DNA from: JBIICS01 sp044238735
GTDB taxonomy: Bacteria; Bacteroidota; Bacteroidia; UBA4408
DNA: 8,918 bases
Direction: 5' to 3'
NCBI GenBank assembly: GCA_044238735.1
Contig: JBIICS010000117.1
Location: 1-8,918 of the forward strand
The notes beneath the pieces are model-generated. The model had not been told where the DNA came from. It made no database searches and worked only from the letters and a program-made list of their open reading frames with translations. Both the position numbers and the translations under genes were made by a program. Positions 1-8,000 of the stretch are shown one piece after another (the stretch's first letter is position 1; the number at the start of each line of letters is the position of its first letter).

Positions 1-258
1 ATATTCTTTTGCAAAAGCAACCAACTCTCGTCTTCCATCAACACAATTCTTGGCCTTGTAAGACCCCGGTTTATAATAAATGCCTGAGTGTATTACTCCC
101 GAATTTCGGCCTGTTTGGTGCGCTGATAAGGTTTTTTCCTTTTCCAATACCAACACCTTTAAGTGAGGGTAACGCGTGTTAATTTTATAAGCGGTGGAAA
201 GGCCAACTATACCACCCCCAACTACAATAACATCAAAACTATCTTCCATATTTTTCAT
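1..258 (-). CDS. lhgO: L-2-hydroxyglutarate dehydrogenase/oxidase (LhgO-like), N-terminal part, runs off window
   Basis: Only the first 86 codons are visible; the frame is open to base 1. The protein begins with a Rossmann FAD-binding motif (VVGGGIVGLSTAY, Gly14, Gly16 and Gly19), then the strand-2 acidic end LVLEKE, and then HQTGRNSGVIHSGIYYKPGS. This last stretch is the hallmark of the LhgO branch of the DAO-type FAD oxidoreductases. Known members oxidise L-2-hydroxyglutarate to 2-oxoglutarate and pass electrons to the membrane quinone pool. The ATG at 258 is chosen because it overlaps the TGA of the upstream gene as ATGA, which suggests translational coupling. An in-frame ATG at 249 is an alternative that loses three residues. 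The family call is firm; the exact substrate is inferred from similarity recognised by eye. Confidence 0.85.
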   Translation of the reverse strand, partial: MKNMEDSFDVIVVGGGIVGLSTAYKINTRYPHLKVLVLEKEKTLSAHQTGRNSGVIHSGIYYKPGSYKAKNCVDGRRELVAFAKEY

Positions 259-719
259 CTTAAACGATCAGCCGATTTTACTAATTCTTCATCATTTTTA
301 ATTCCACGTTGAGCTAAAAAAACGAGCACTAATGCTATTAACGGCAGATAAGTACCAGCTAAATAGGTTTTAGTAACAATAGTAAATTGTTTTAAAATAT
401 TTTCCTGCAAAAAATACTCAATAACCAAAAATGCGGCATTTAACAGATATAATAAGCCTGCAATCTTAATTTGAAACTTTCGGTTCTTAAATTGGGAGAT
501 ACAAAACAATGCGGTAGCAATAATAAAAGAACACATTAAAATCAGTAAAATATGAGAAGCCACTTTTTCCTGTTTTTCACCTAAAATTTTGATGGTGTTA
601 AATAAACCAAATTGCAATTCGAAATTTTCGCCCTTGAATGAGGCAATAGGAAGAAACAATAAAACAACATAAAGTAAGGCTACTAATGCCAGGTAAACAG
701 TTTGAATTCGTTGCCACAT
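255..719 (-). CDS. DUF4293 family integral membrane protein
   Basis: This 154-residue protein has four hydrophobic segments at about residues 7-27, 53-76, 84-104 and 118-137. It opens with MWQRIQTVYL and ends with a charged cytoplasmic-looking tail, DEELVKSADRLR; both ends are characteristic of DUF4293 proteins, which I know essentially only from Bacteroidota. The length fits the family and there is no signal peptide apart from TM1. No biochemical role is established for the family, so I assign none. It is first in a unit with the lhgO-like gene, overlapping it by 4 nt. A TAnnTTTG element about 17 nt upstream of the ATG (743 down to 736) is a plausible promoter. Confidence 0.85.
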   Translation of the reverse strand: MWQRIQTVYLALVALLYVVLLFLPIASFKGENFELQFGLFNTIKILGEKQEKVASHILLILMCSFIIATALFCISQFKNRKFQIKIAGLLYLLNAAFLVIEYFLQENILKQFTIVTKTYLAGTYLPLIALVLVFLAQRGIKNDEELVKSADRLR

Positions 720-735
720 AATTTTAAAATATAGG

Positions 736-743
736 CAAATTTA
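736..743 (-). promoter_or_regulatory. Candidate -7 element for the DUF4293-lhgO unit
   Basis: Read on the minus strand the bases are TAAATTTG, an exact match to the Bacteroidota -7 consensus TAnnTTTG. The element lies about 17 nt upstream of the ATG at 719. No TTTG sits at the ideal 19-21 nt spacing; the nearest TTG (772 to 770) is 26 nt away. This is therefore a half-supported promoter. Confidence 0.4.
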
Positions 744-792
744 AGATTTTATTTTATTGAAGCTTTTAACAAGAGACTAATGCAAATAAGTT

Positions 793-800
793 TAATTTTG
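793..800 (+). promoter_or_regulatory. Candidate -7 element for the TPR/PP2C-folB unit
   Basis: The bases TAATTTTG match TAnnTTTG exactly and end 19 nt before the ATG at 820, leaving a very short leader. No convincing TTTG is found 19-21 nt upstream. The element is divergent from the one at 736-743, so both transcription units would start inside the same 100-bp gap. Confidence 0.4.
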
Positions 801-819
801 GAGAACATTTTATTTTTAG

Positions 820-2922
820 ATGAAACAGAAATTATTAGCCGCCTTATTCCTTTTTTTAAGCTCAACTGCTTTATTGTCAGCTAATGATAGTCTGTTAATC
901 GCCTTTAAAAATGCCCCTCACGATTCTATAAAAACCTCTATCCTGCTTAAACTAAGCGAATACTTTCAGGGTAACAATTATAGGCAATCGCTCAGCTACG
1001 CCCAAAAGGCCAAAGAGTTGGCAATTAAAATTAAAAACATCAAATTAGAAGCGGACGCACTATACAACGAAGGTTATGCCTTCACGGATTTGGGTAAAAT
1101 GGATTCTGCCTACAAAAGTTACAAGCAAAGCTCCGAATTATATAAAAAAATAAACTACCAGGTTGGTGTTGCAAATGCATCTAACGATTTAGCTTTTATT
1201 TTTCAAACACAAGGTAATTATGAAAAGGCATTGGAAATGTATTTTTGGTCACTTAAATCTTTCCAAAAATTAAAAGACAAGCAAAGTATCAGCATTTGTT
1301 TAAACAACATTGGCCTTATCTACTTATCACAAAAAAATTATCAGAAGGCTTTAGAATTTTTCAATAAAAGTTTAAAAATAAAGAAAGAAGTAAGCTACCA
1401 AACCGGAATTGCCATGACACTTAATAACATTGGCACCACCTACTTAGAAAGCGGGGCAAATAATTCGGCCTTACTTTATCTTGAAGAAAGTTTACAAATA
1501 CGTAAAAAACTAGGGAGTAAAAGTGGAATAGCGCAATCCTATGAAAACATAGGTACAGTTTATCGTAATAAGAAAAATTATAAAGAGGCTCTAAAATACT
1601 ACGAGTATTCTTACGCATTATTTGATAGTATTAAAAATGAAGAAGGAATAATCTCGAGTTTAAACAGCATTGCAACCATTAAAAGAATTACAGGAAATTA
1701 TAAAAAAGCCGCTGAACTATCCGAAATAGCTCTTGAAAAAGCAAAAATTTTTGGTTCACCAAATCTTATAAAAGATTGTGCCGAAGCCCTTACTATCGAA
1801 TATCAATACTTAAAGAATTATGAAATGGCCTATCAAAATTTAAAGCTATTTAACCTTATGAACGATAGTTTAAATAATTTAAAAAATGCTCAAAAACTGG
1901 CTCAAATTAGCTTTCAATTCGAACTGGATCAATATTTAAGACAAAAGGAACTAGAAGATCTTAAAAAGGAATTAAAATTTGAACAACAGATGGGGTTTCA
2001 AAAAAATATAAGTTACGTTTTGTTAACCGGATTGGGGAGCTTAATCGTAATATCTATTTTAGCCTATAGAAGTCTAAAGCAAAAAAAACGCGCCAATATT
2101 GAAATTCAAAAACAGAAGAAAGAAATTGAAATTAAAAGTGACAAGTTAGAAAGGGCTTTAACCGACATTACCGATAGCATAAAATATGCTAAACGACTAC
2201 AGGATGCATTTTTACTTAATGAAGATGGTATAAGAAAAGATTACATGAAAAATATGTTTCTCTTTTTTAAACCCAAAGATATCGTTAGTGGTGATTTTTA
2301 TTGGTTCGATAAAAAAGAGGATGCCATTTATATAGCTGTAGCTGATTGTACTGGCCATGGTGTTCCGGGTGCATTTTTAAGCATGGTATGTTACAACCTT
2401 CTAAAACATGCCCTAAATGAACACAACTGTTCAGAGCCGTCAGAAATTTTAACCAATGTTAATGTGAACCTAAGTTTCTCGCTTCAACAGAATTCAAACA
2501 ATCATGTTAAAGACGGGATGGATATTGCGCTTATTAAAATTGAAAAAAAACAATTAAAATATTCGGGAGCAAATAATCCAATTTACATCTTTCGTAATAA
2601 TGAATTAATTGAGCTTACGGCAAACAAAAAACCAATTGGAAAATTTAGCGATGATAGTATCTCCTTTTCACAACAAACTTATCTTTTAAATGATGGTGAT
2701 TTAATTTATCTTTTTACGGATGGTTATGCCGATCAGTTTGGTGGTCCGAAGAAAAAGAAGTTCAAGTATGCCTCACTTCAAAAGTTGTTACTCGAAAATC
2801 ATCAAAAACCACTTGAGGAACAAAAAACAATTTTACAAGATTGTTTTAATAACTGGAAAGGCTCGTATGAGCAAATAGATGACGTTTTAATAATGGGAAT
2901 AAAATACTATGGGAATAATTAA
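820..2922 (+). CDS. Periplasmic TPR sensor with cytoplasmic SpoIIE/PP2C-type phosphatase domain
   Basis: This 700-residue protein has a signal peptide at about residues 1-21 (hydrophobic, ending LLSA-ND). TPR repeats follow from about 40 to 350, with repeated units such as LNNIGLIYLSQKNYQKALEF and LNNIGTTYLESG. One membrane span lies at about 397-416, then a charged coiled-coil linker (about 417-450), then a SpoIIE-type PP2C phosphatase domain (about 455-696). The metal-binding aspartates appear intact: Asp492 in SGDFYW, Asp509 in VADCTGHGVPGAF, Asp634 in FTDGYAD and Asp688 in QIDDVL, so an active Ser/Thr phosphatase is expected. The layout suggests that periplasmic TPRs receive a signal and the phosphatase acts on a cytoplasmic partner. 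The partner is unknown: no anti-sigma or anti-anti-sigma gene is in view. The stop codon lies inside folB (14-nt overlap). Specific function is not assignable. Confidence 0.9.
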   Translation: MKQKLLAALFLFLSSTALLSANDSLLIAFKNAPHDSIKTSILLKLSEYFQGNNYRQSLSYAQKAKELAIKIKNIKLEADALYNEGYAFTDLGKMDSAYKSYKQSSELYKKINYQVGVANASNDLAFIFQTQGNYEKALEMYFWSLKSFQKLKDKQSISICLNNIGLIYLSQKNYQKALEFFNKSLKIKKEVSYQTGIAMTLNNIGTTYLESGANNSALLYLEESLQIRKKLGSKSGIAQSYENIGTVYRNKKNYKEALKYYEYSYALFDSIKNEEGIISSLNSIATIKRITGNYKKAAELSEIALEKAKIFGSPNLIKDCAEALTIEYQYLKNYEMAYQNLKLFNLMNDSLNNLKNAQKLAQISFQFELDQYLRQKELEDLKKELKFEQQMGFQKNISYVLLTGLGSLIVISILAYRSLKQKKRANIEIQKQKKEIEIKSDKLERALTDITDSIKYAKRLQDAFLLNEDGIRKDYMKNMFLFFKPKDIVSGDFYWFDKKEDAIYIAVADCTGHGVPGAFLSMVCYNLLKHALNEHNCSEPSEILTNVNVNLSFSLQQNSNNHVKDGMDIALIKIEKKQLKYSGANNPIYIFRNNELIELTANKKPIGKFSDDSISFSQQTYLLNDGDLIYLFTDGYADQFGGPKKKKFKYASLQKLLLENHQKPLEEQKTILQDCFNNWKGSYEQIDDVLIMGIKYYGNN

Positions 2923-3250
2923 AGTAAACGGAATTAAATGTTATGGTTATCACGGATGTTTACCCGAAGAGGGATTAGTAGGTGGCCAATATATTGTTAA
3001 CATTGAACTGGAGGGAGATTTTTCTAAATCTGAGGAAACTGACGACTTAAACGACACTGCTGATTATGTAGTGGTTTTTAACATTGTAAAAAGCGAAATG
3101 GCAATTAGGAATAAGTTAATTGAACAGGTTGCCAGAAGAATAAAAAATAAAATAAGCACTAAATACCCCGAAACCATCATAAAAGTTGAGATTATTAAGC
3201 TTAAACCGCCTATGAATGGTGATGTAGACAGCGTAAGCTATATTATCTAA
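2909..3250 (+). CDS. folB: Dihydroneopterin aldolase
   Basis: This 113-residue protein has the FolB family length. FolB converts 7,8-dihydroneopterin to 6-hydroxymethyl-7,8-dihydropterin plus glycolaldehyde in folate synthesis, acting as a cytoplasmic oligomer. Visible signatures are GYHGCLPEE near the N-terminus with the active-site Glu21, the substrate-contacting Tyr53 in DTADY, Glu72 in LIEQVARRI, and Lys97 followed by the Pro-Pro pair in IIKLKPPMNG. These correspond to Glu22, Tyr54, Glu74 and Lys100 of the S. aureus enzyme. The start ATG overlaps the end of the phosphatase gene by 14 nt, so translation is probably coupled. No hairpin terminator lies between folB and the tRNA promoter just downstream. 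Confidence 0.92.
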   Translation: MGIIKVNGIKCYGYHGCLPEEGLVGGQYIVNIELEGDFSKSEETDDLNDTADYVVVFNIVKSEMAIRNKLIEQVARRIKNKISTKYPETIIKVEIIKLKPPMNGDVDSVSYII

Positions 3251-3254
3251 TTTT

Positions 3255-3285
3255 TTTGGGCAAGCTGAATATTTTACTAAATTTG
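3255..3285 (+). promoter_or_regulatory. Bacteroidota-type promoter of tRNA-Cys
   Basis: TTTG at 3255-3258 is followed after exactly 19 nt by TAAATTTG at 3278-3285. Both halves match the -33/-7 consensus of Bacteroidota housekeeping promoters at the expected spacing. Transcription would start near 3290-3293, about a dozen bases before the mature tRNA 5' end. This is the best promoter in the window. Confidence 0.75.
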
Positions 3286-3303
3286 TAATTCCATTAAAAA
3301 AAT

Positions 3304-3374
3304 GGTCCTGTGGCCGAGTGGCTAGGCAGAGCTCTGCAAAAGCTTGTACACCAGTTCGAATCTGGTCGGGACCT
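3304..3374 (+). tRNA. tRNA-Cys (anticodon GCA)
   Basis: A full cloverleaf can be drawn. The acceptor stem pairs 3304-3310 (GGTCCTG) with 3367-3373 (CGGGACC, one G-U). The D stem is GCC/GGC (3313-3315, 3325-3327) and the anticodon stem GAGCT/AGCTT. The anticodon loop CTGCAAA carries GCA at 3336-3338, followed by a 4-nt variable region. The T stem is ACCAG/CTGGT with loop TTCGAAT. The discriminator base is U (3374), the identity element typical of tRNA-Cys. The gene does not encode CCA, as is usual for this phylum, so a CCA-adding enzyme must complete it. Confidence 0.95.
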
Positions 3375-3382
3375 CTAAAACA

Positions 3383-3414
3383 AAAGGCCTGTCAGTTTAA
3401 TACAACAGGCCTTT
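3383..3414 (+). terminator. Rho-independent terminator after tRNA-Cys, probably bidirectional
   Basis: AAAGGCCTGT (3383-3392) and ACAGGCCTTT (3405-3414) form a perfect 10-bp stem with a 12-nt loop, 8 nt past the tRNA. The plus-strand tail is U-rich (CTTTATCATTTT). The minus-strand tail is also U-rich (CCTTTTGTTTT), so the same hairpin could stop transcripts of the convergent metH operon. Confidence 0.8.
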
Positions 3415-3674
3415 ATCATTTTATGATTTAAATCTTTTAATATCCTTTCTTATTTCTTTTCCATTTAACGATCTGATTCTACAAAACCCACATAGTTAGT
3501 AATTGGTAAAAAATAACGTTGTAATCATTAAAAACCATAGCGTTAAAGCCTCCGATCAGTATCATAGAGAGCTATCGATTTCTGCAACTATTAAAATAAT
3601 GAATTAGGTTGTTGTAATCTTAGTTTTTGATAAATATATAACCAGTATTCAATGGTTTCTTTCTTCTAATTGGG
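3415..3674. other. Intergenic region between convergent units, no recognisable gene
   Basis: About 260 bp of AT-rich sequence with stops in every frame. The longest ATG-initiated minus-strand frame that I traced is 28 codons (3565 down to 3479), with no recognisable protein. Two weak structures are present: an imperfect palindrome at 3561-3579 (ATCATAG / CTATCGAT) and a 5-bp hairpin at 3640-3657 (AACCA / TGGTT). The second could be a poor terminator for the minus-strand operon. I see no RNA gene. Confidence 0.6.
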
Positions 3675-4709
3675 CTAGTGTTGAGAGTTTACCCCCTTTA
3701 TAAAATCGCTAACTAAATAAGCAATAAGTTTTCCGGTTTTATTATCGGCTTTTATATGAGATAAAACAGGGGCAGCTTCGGCAATATGAAAGTATACAGC
3801 ATTTAAATTTAAACCACACCAGTAGGAGAACTGCCTAGCCATGTTAGCACTTATACCCGATGAGGTTTTTGCACTCGAAGGTATATTTTGAACAGTATCC
3901 ATATCTATTTCTACACCACAATAATCTTCTTTTACAAAGCGTATAGCGTTCAATACTGCATCTTTAAAAGATAATTCTTCCCTAATAAAAATTTGCTCAA
4001 ATGTACTATAAGTTATGCTCTTTGCTTTTTCTAAGCGATCAAAAACGGATCCTGAATTATAATTTTCATGTAATCCAACCATCGCATATTTTTTTATAAA
4101 ACCTTGTTCGAATGCATAACTAAAACCATTTCCGCTGTGCCTTCCTTCCAATGCCCTGAAATCACTGTGAGCATCGCAATTAATTACATTTATAGTTTTA
4201 TTTTTAAAGCATTTAGCAGACCCAACAATATTCGGATAGGCATTATTATGACCTCCACCTATAATTATAGGCACCTTTCCTAATTTTACAATTTCACCAA
4301 CTACTTCTAAAACCCGCTTATCAACCTCTTCCACTAATTTTCTCAATTGGTTTATTTCTTTTTCACTCTTTTGATTATTTAACGATGCTTTTTCGTTTAA
4401 GTCATTAAAATTAATTGACCCCAATATTAAAAGCTCACTCCCTGTTAAAAAGGAATTACTTTGCATATTTAAAATGTTGTTAAGGGCAGGTATCCATGCA
4501 CTACTTGCGCCCAGCCTTCCGTAATTGGCTCTAACCCCTATATCTTCGGGTAACCCTAATAATACGAATTTACTTTTATTTGCTTTAAGCTCTTTCTTCC
4601 AGTTTTTACCTTCCAAATTTGAACATACATCTCCCCACTTTATTTCACCTTTACGTTTGCGGTAAAATTCATTTAATTGATTTCGGGTAATAACATCCAA
4701 ATATTTCAT
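3675..4709 (-). CDS. Arginase-family hydrolase, formimidoylglutamase-like
   Basis: This 344-residue protein belongs to the ureohydrolase (arginase/agmatinase/HutG) fold. The Mn ligands are visible: His154 in GGGHNNAYPN; Asp179, His181 and Asp183 in NCDAHSDFR; Asp269 and Asp271 in VEIDMDTVQ. Glu311 in HIAEAAP is the conserved acidic residue near the C-terminus. The third motif departs from the usual SFDIDxxDP: Ser is replaced by Glu and the DP is lost. EGRHSGNGFSYAF after motif 2 is of the type I associate with Bacteroidota proteins annotated as formimidoylglutamase (N-formimino-L-glutamate to L-glutamate plus formamide). No other histidine-degradation gene is in view, so the substrate is uncertain. 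It is last in the metH operon, its ATG overlapping the preceding stop as TAATG. Confidence 0.8.
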   Translation of the reverse strand: MKYLDVITRNQLNEFYRKRKGEIKWGDVCSNLEGKNWKKELKANKSKFVLLGLPEDIGVRANYGRLGASSAWIPALNNILNMQSNSFLTGSELLILGSINFNDLNEKASLNNQKSEKEINQLRKLVEEVDKRVLEVVGEIVKLGKVPIIIGGGHNNAYPNIVGSAKCFKNKTINVINCDAHSDFRALEGRHSGNGFSYAFEQGFIKKYAMVGLHENYNSGSVFDRLEKAKSITYSTFEQIFIREELSFKDAVLNAIRFVKEDYCGVEIDMDTVQNIPSSAKTSSGISANMARQFSYWCGLNLNAVYFHIAEAAPVLSHIKADNKTGKLIAYLVSDFIKGVNSQH

Positions 4710-5005
4710 TATCGGTACTTATTAACTTTATCGTCTATACTCAAAAGCTTTACTCGCGAAGCACTTATTTTTAAATTAATAATGATATCGTTAGCTCCAC
4801 TGTTAAGCACCTCCTCTTTAATAGAGGTAACTATATTCATTATCTTATTATAATCACCTTCCAAAGTAGTTTCAAAAGGACCTACCTCGTACTTTATTCC
4901 GGAATGCTTTATGATAGTAATAGCCTGATCTATATAATCAAGAGCCTTCTCTTTTTCGCACAATGGCAAAAGCTGAATGGCAATATTTACCGGAATTTCA
5001 TTCAT
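4709..5005 (-). CDS. Thiamine-binding family protein (PF01910, MTH1187/YkoF-like)
   Basis: This 98-residue protein has two blocks typical of the small PF01910 family. VNIAIQLLPL is the first beta strand, and YEVGPFETTLEGDY carries the conserved T-x-x-E-G-D turn. It ends with SIDDKVNKYR, which resembles the C-terminal helix of the family. Characterised relatives form ferredoxin-like oligomers and some bind thiamine or its pyrimidine moiety; an enzymatic role is not established. The gene starts 1 nt after the metH stop and its own stop shares a base with the next start, so it is co-translated with both neighbours. The family call is good; the ligand in this organism is inferred only. Confidence 0.82.
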   Translation of the reverse strand: MNEIPVNIAIQLLPLCEKEKALDYIDQAITIIKHSGIKYEVGPFETTLEGDYNKIMNIVTSIKEEVLNSGANDIIINLKISASRVKLLSIDDKVNKYR

Positions 5006-5006
5006 C

Positions 5007-8000
5007 TCAATAGCTTAATATCGGAGATAACCAACGTTCTGCCTCTTCTACACTTATACCTTTTCTATTAGCATAATCAATAACCTGATCTTTTGCTATT
5101 TTACCAACCGAAAAATAATGCGACTCCTGATGAGACAAATATAATCCACTTACAGCGGCTGTTGGATACATAGCCATACTCTCGGTTAGTGTTATACCTG
5201 TATTTTGCTCAACATTAAGTAGCTTAAAAAGAGTAGGTTTTTCGGTATGATCGGGTTGAGCAGGATAACCAGGCGCTGGTCTAATTCCCTGATAACTTTC
5301 TTTGATAATTTCCTCTGCTGATAAATTTTCGTTGGAAGCATAGCCCCACCAATCTGTTCGGATTTTGGCATGAATTAATTCAGCAAAGGCTTCAGCTAAT
5401 CGATCCGCCAGAGCTTTTAACATGATAGAACTATAATCATCGTGTTCTTTTTCAAACTTTTCAATCCACTTTTCAATTCCAATGCCGGTAGTTACAGCAA
5501 AACCACCTATATAGTCATCCTTCAATCCTTTTGGTGCAATAAAATCTGAAAGGGCTATGTTAGGCATCTTATCGGGTTTTTGCGTTTGCTGACGTATAGT
5601 ATGGAATTTAGCTATAACGTTTTGCCCCTCGTCATATACTTCTATATCATCACCATTACTATTGGCCTTAAACAAACCAATTACCCCATTAGCCGTTAAC
5701 CAATTTTCCTGAATAATTTTATTTAACATCGCCTGAGCATCATTAAACAATTTGGTAGCCTCAATGCCTTTTTCAGGATCACTCAATACTTTAGGGTAAC
5801 TACCCTTTATCTCCCAGCTATGAAAAAAAGGCGTCCAATCTATAAAAGCGGCTATTTCTTTTAATGGAAAACTATTTAGCACTTTTACACCTAACTGTTT
5901 GGGAGTATACGTTATACCCTCTTTCCAATTAATGGATACTTTATTTTTTCGAGCATCTTCAATGCAAATAAATTTAGCCGCACTGTTTGCATTAGCGTAT
6001 TGCAGTCGAACTTTTTCGTATTCTTCTTTTAATGACTGTACAAAAGGTGTTTTACCATCTTTAGACAAAAGACTACTCACTACTGGAACACTTCTGGAAG
6101 CATCATTTACATGAATAACCGGATGTTTATACTGTGGTTCAATTTTAACAGCAGTATGAACACGAGAGGTAGTAGCACCGCCTATTAATAAAGGAATGTT
6201 CATGCCTCTTCGTTCCATTTCTTTGGCAACGTGCACCATCTCGTCAAGCGATGGAGTAATTAGTCCACTTAACCCTATCACATCAACGTTATGCTGTATG
6301 GCTGCATCCAATATTTTCTCTGCAGGCACCATAACTCCCAAGTCAATCACCTCGTAATTATTACAACCCAATACTACCGATACAATGTTTTTACCAATAT
6401 CGTGAACATCTCCTTTAACTGTAGCCATCAAAACCTTTCCTGCTGCACTTTTAGATCCGTCTTTCTCTGCTTCTATAAACGGTTGCAGATAGGCCACTGC
6501 CCGTTTCATAACTCTTGCACTTTTAACAACCTGTGGCAAAAACATTTTACCACTGCCAAATAAGTCGCCCACTACCTTCATGCCATCCATCAAAGGACCT
6601 TCAATTACCTTAAGCGGGGAAACATATTTCAGTCGTGCCTCTTCAATATCGTGGTCGATAAAATCTGTAATACCTTTTACCAGTGAATGAGATAAGCGTT
6701 CTTCTACACTTTCGTTTCTCCACTCCTGTATTTGAGTTTCGCTTTCTTTAGCTTTCCCTTTATTGGCTTCGGCATAGTTAATTAAACGCTCCGTAGCATC
6801 CTCTCTCCGGTCTAACAAAACATCTTCTACCAGTTCAAGTAAATCTTTCTCTATTTCGTCGTAAACCTGAAGTTGAGAAGGATTAACAATACCCATATCC
6901 ATACCATTTTTAATACCATGATATAAAAACGATGAGTGAATGGCTTCCCTAACCGAATCATTTCCTCGAAAAGAAAAAGAAACATTACTAACACCACCAC
7001 TTACTTTAGCGTGTGGAAGATTCTCTTTAATCCATTTAGTAGCATTAAAGAAATCGAGAGCGTTTTTACGATGCTCTTCCATTCCTGTAGCAACTGGAAA
7101 AATATTGGGATCAAAAATAATATCCTGAGGAAGAAAATTTACTTTTTTAGTAAGCACATCATAAGCGCGTTTACAAATATCTATTCTTCTTTGATATGTA
7201 TCCGCCTGTCCATCTTCATCAAAAGCCATAACGATTACGGCTGCACCATATTTTTTGATAAGTTTAGCCTGTTCAATAAAGGCACTTTCTCCTTCTTTAA
7301 GAGAGATTGAATTAACAATCCCTTTTCCCTGAATGCATTGTAAACCGGCTTCTAATACATGAAACTTGGAAGAATCAATCATAACGGGAACTCTGGCAAT
7401 ATCAGGCTCTGCTGCTATAAGTTGTAAAAATTTAGTCATGCTGGCAGAGGCATCCAACATACCTTCATCCATATTTATATCAATTACCTGAGCTCCACCT
7501 TCAACCTGTTCGCGAGCAATAGATAAGGCCTCTTCAAAATTATTTTCCTTAATTAAACGCAAGAATTTTTTGGACCCTGTAACATTTGTTCGCTCGCCTA
7601 CGTTCATGAAATTTGACTCGGGCCTTAATGAGACAGCCTCCAAACCACTCAATCGCAACCAAGGCTCAATTCTTTTAGGCGACCGGGGTTTAGCCTTTTT
7701 TGCTTCTGCTGCAATGTGCTTGATATGATCCGGAGTGGTACCACAACAACCACCAACTATATTTACGAACCCACTGTTTAGGAAATCATGAATTTGACAA
7801 GCCATATCACTTGGCGATTCATCGTATTCACCAAACTGATTAGGCAAACCAGCATTGGGATAGGCGCTAATATAAAAAGAAGACTTTTCGCTAAGCTCCT
7901 CCAGATAAGGGCGCATATCTTTAGCCCCCAAAGCACAATTTAAACCAATACTTAATAAATTAACATGACTAAGGGAGTTTAGAAATGCCTCAACTGTTTG

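Noticed and set aside
1421..1618. Minus-strand frame opposite the TPR region.
   Set aside because: It is the antisense of repetitive TPR codons with no supporting signal.
1200..1700. Direct repeats at the DNA level in the TPR gene, considered as a repeat element.
   Set aside because: The similarity is at protein level (TPR units); nucleotide identity between units is not high enough for a DNA repeat.
3479..3565. A 28-codon minus-strand frame (MILIGGFNAMVFNDY...) in the intergenic region.
   Set aside because: An in-frame stop lies just upstream, no family is recognisable, there is no initiation context, and length alone is expected by chance.
3603..3677. The minus-strand frame continuing past the hydrolase stop (KKETIEYWLYIYQK...), considered as a lost C-terminal extension.
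   Set aside because: Two stop codons intervene and the hydrolase already ends at a family-typical place.
6936..7310. Long plus-strand frames inside metH (also 5899-6114, 6291-6563 and 8313-8504).
   Set aside because: They are antisense shadows of a strongly conserved coding sequence, with low-complexity translations and no family resemblance.
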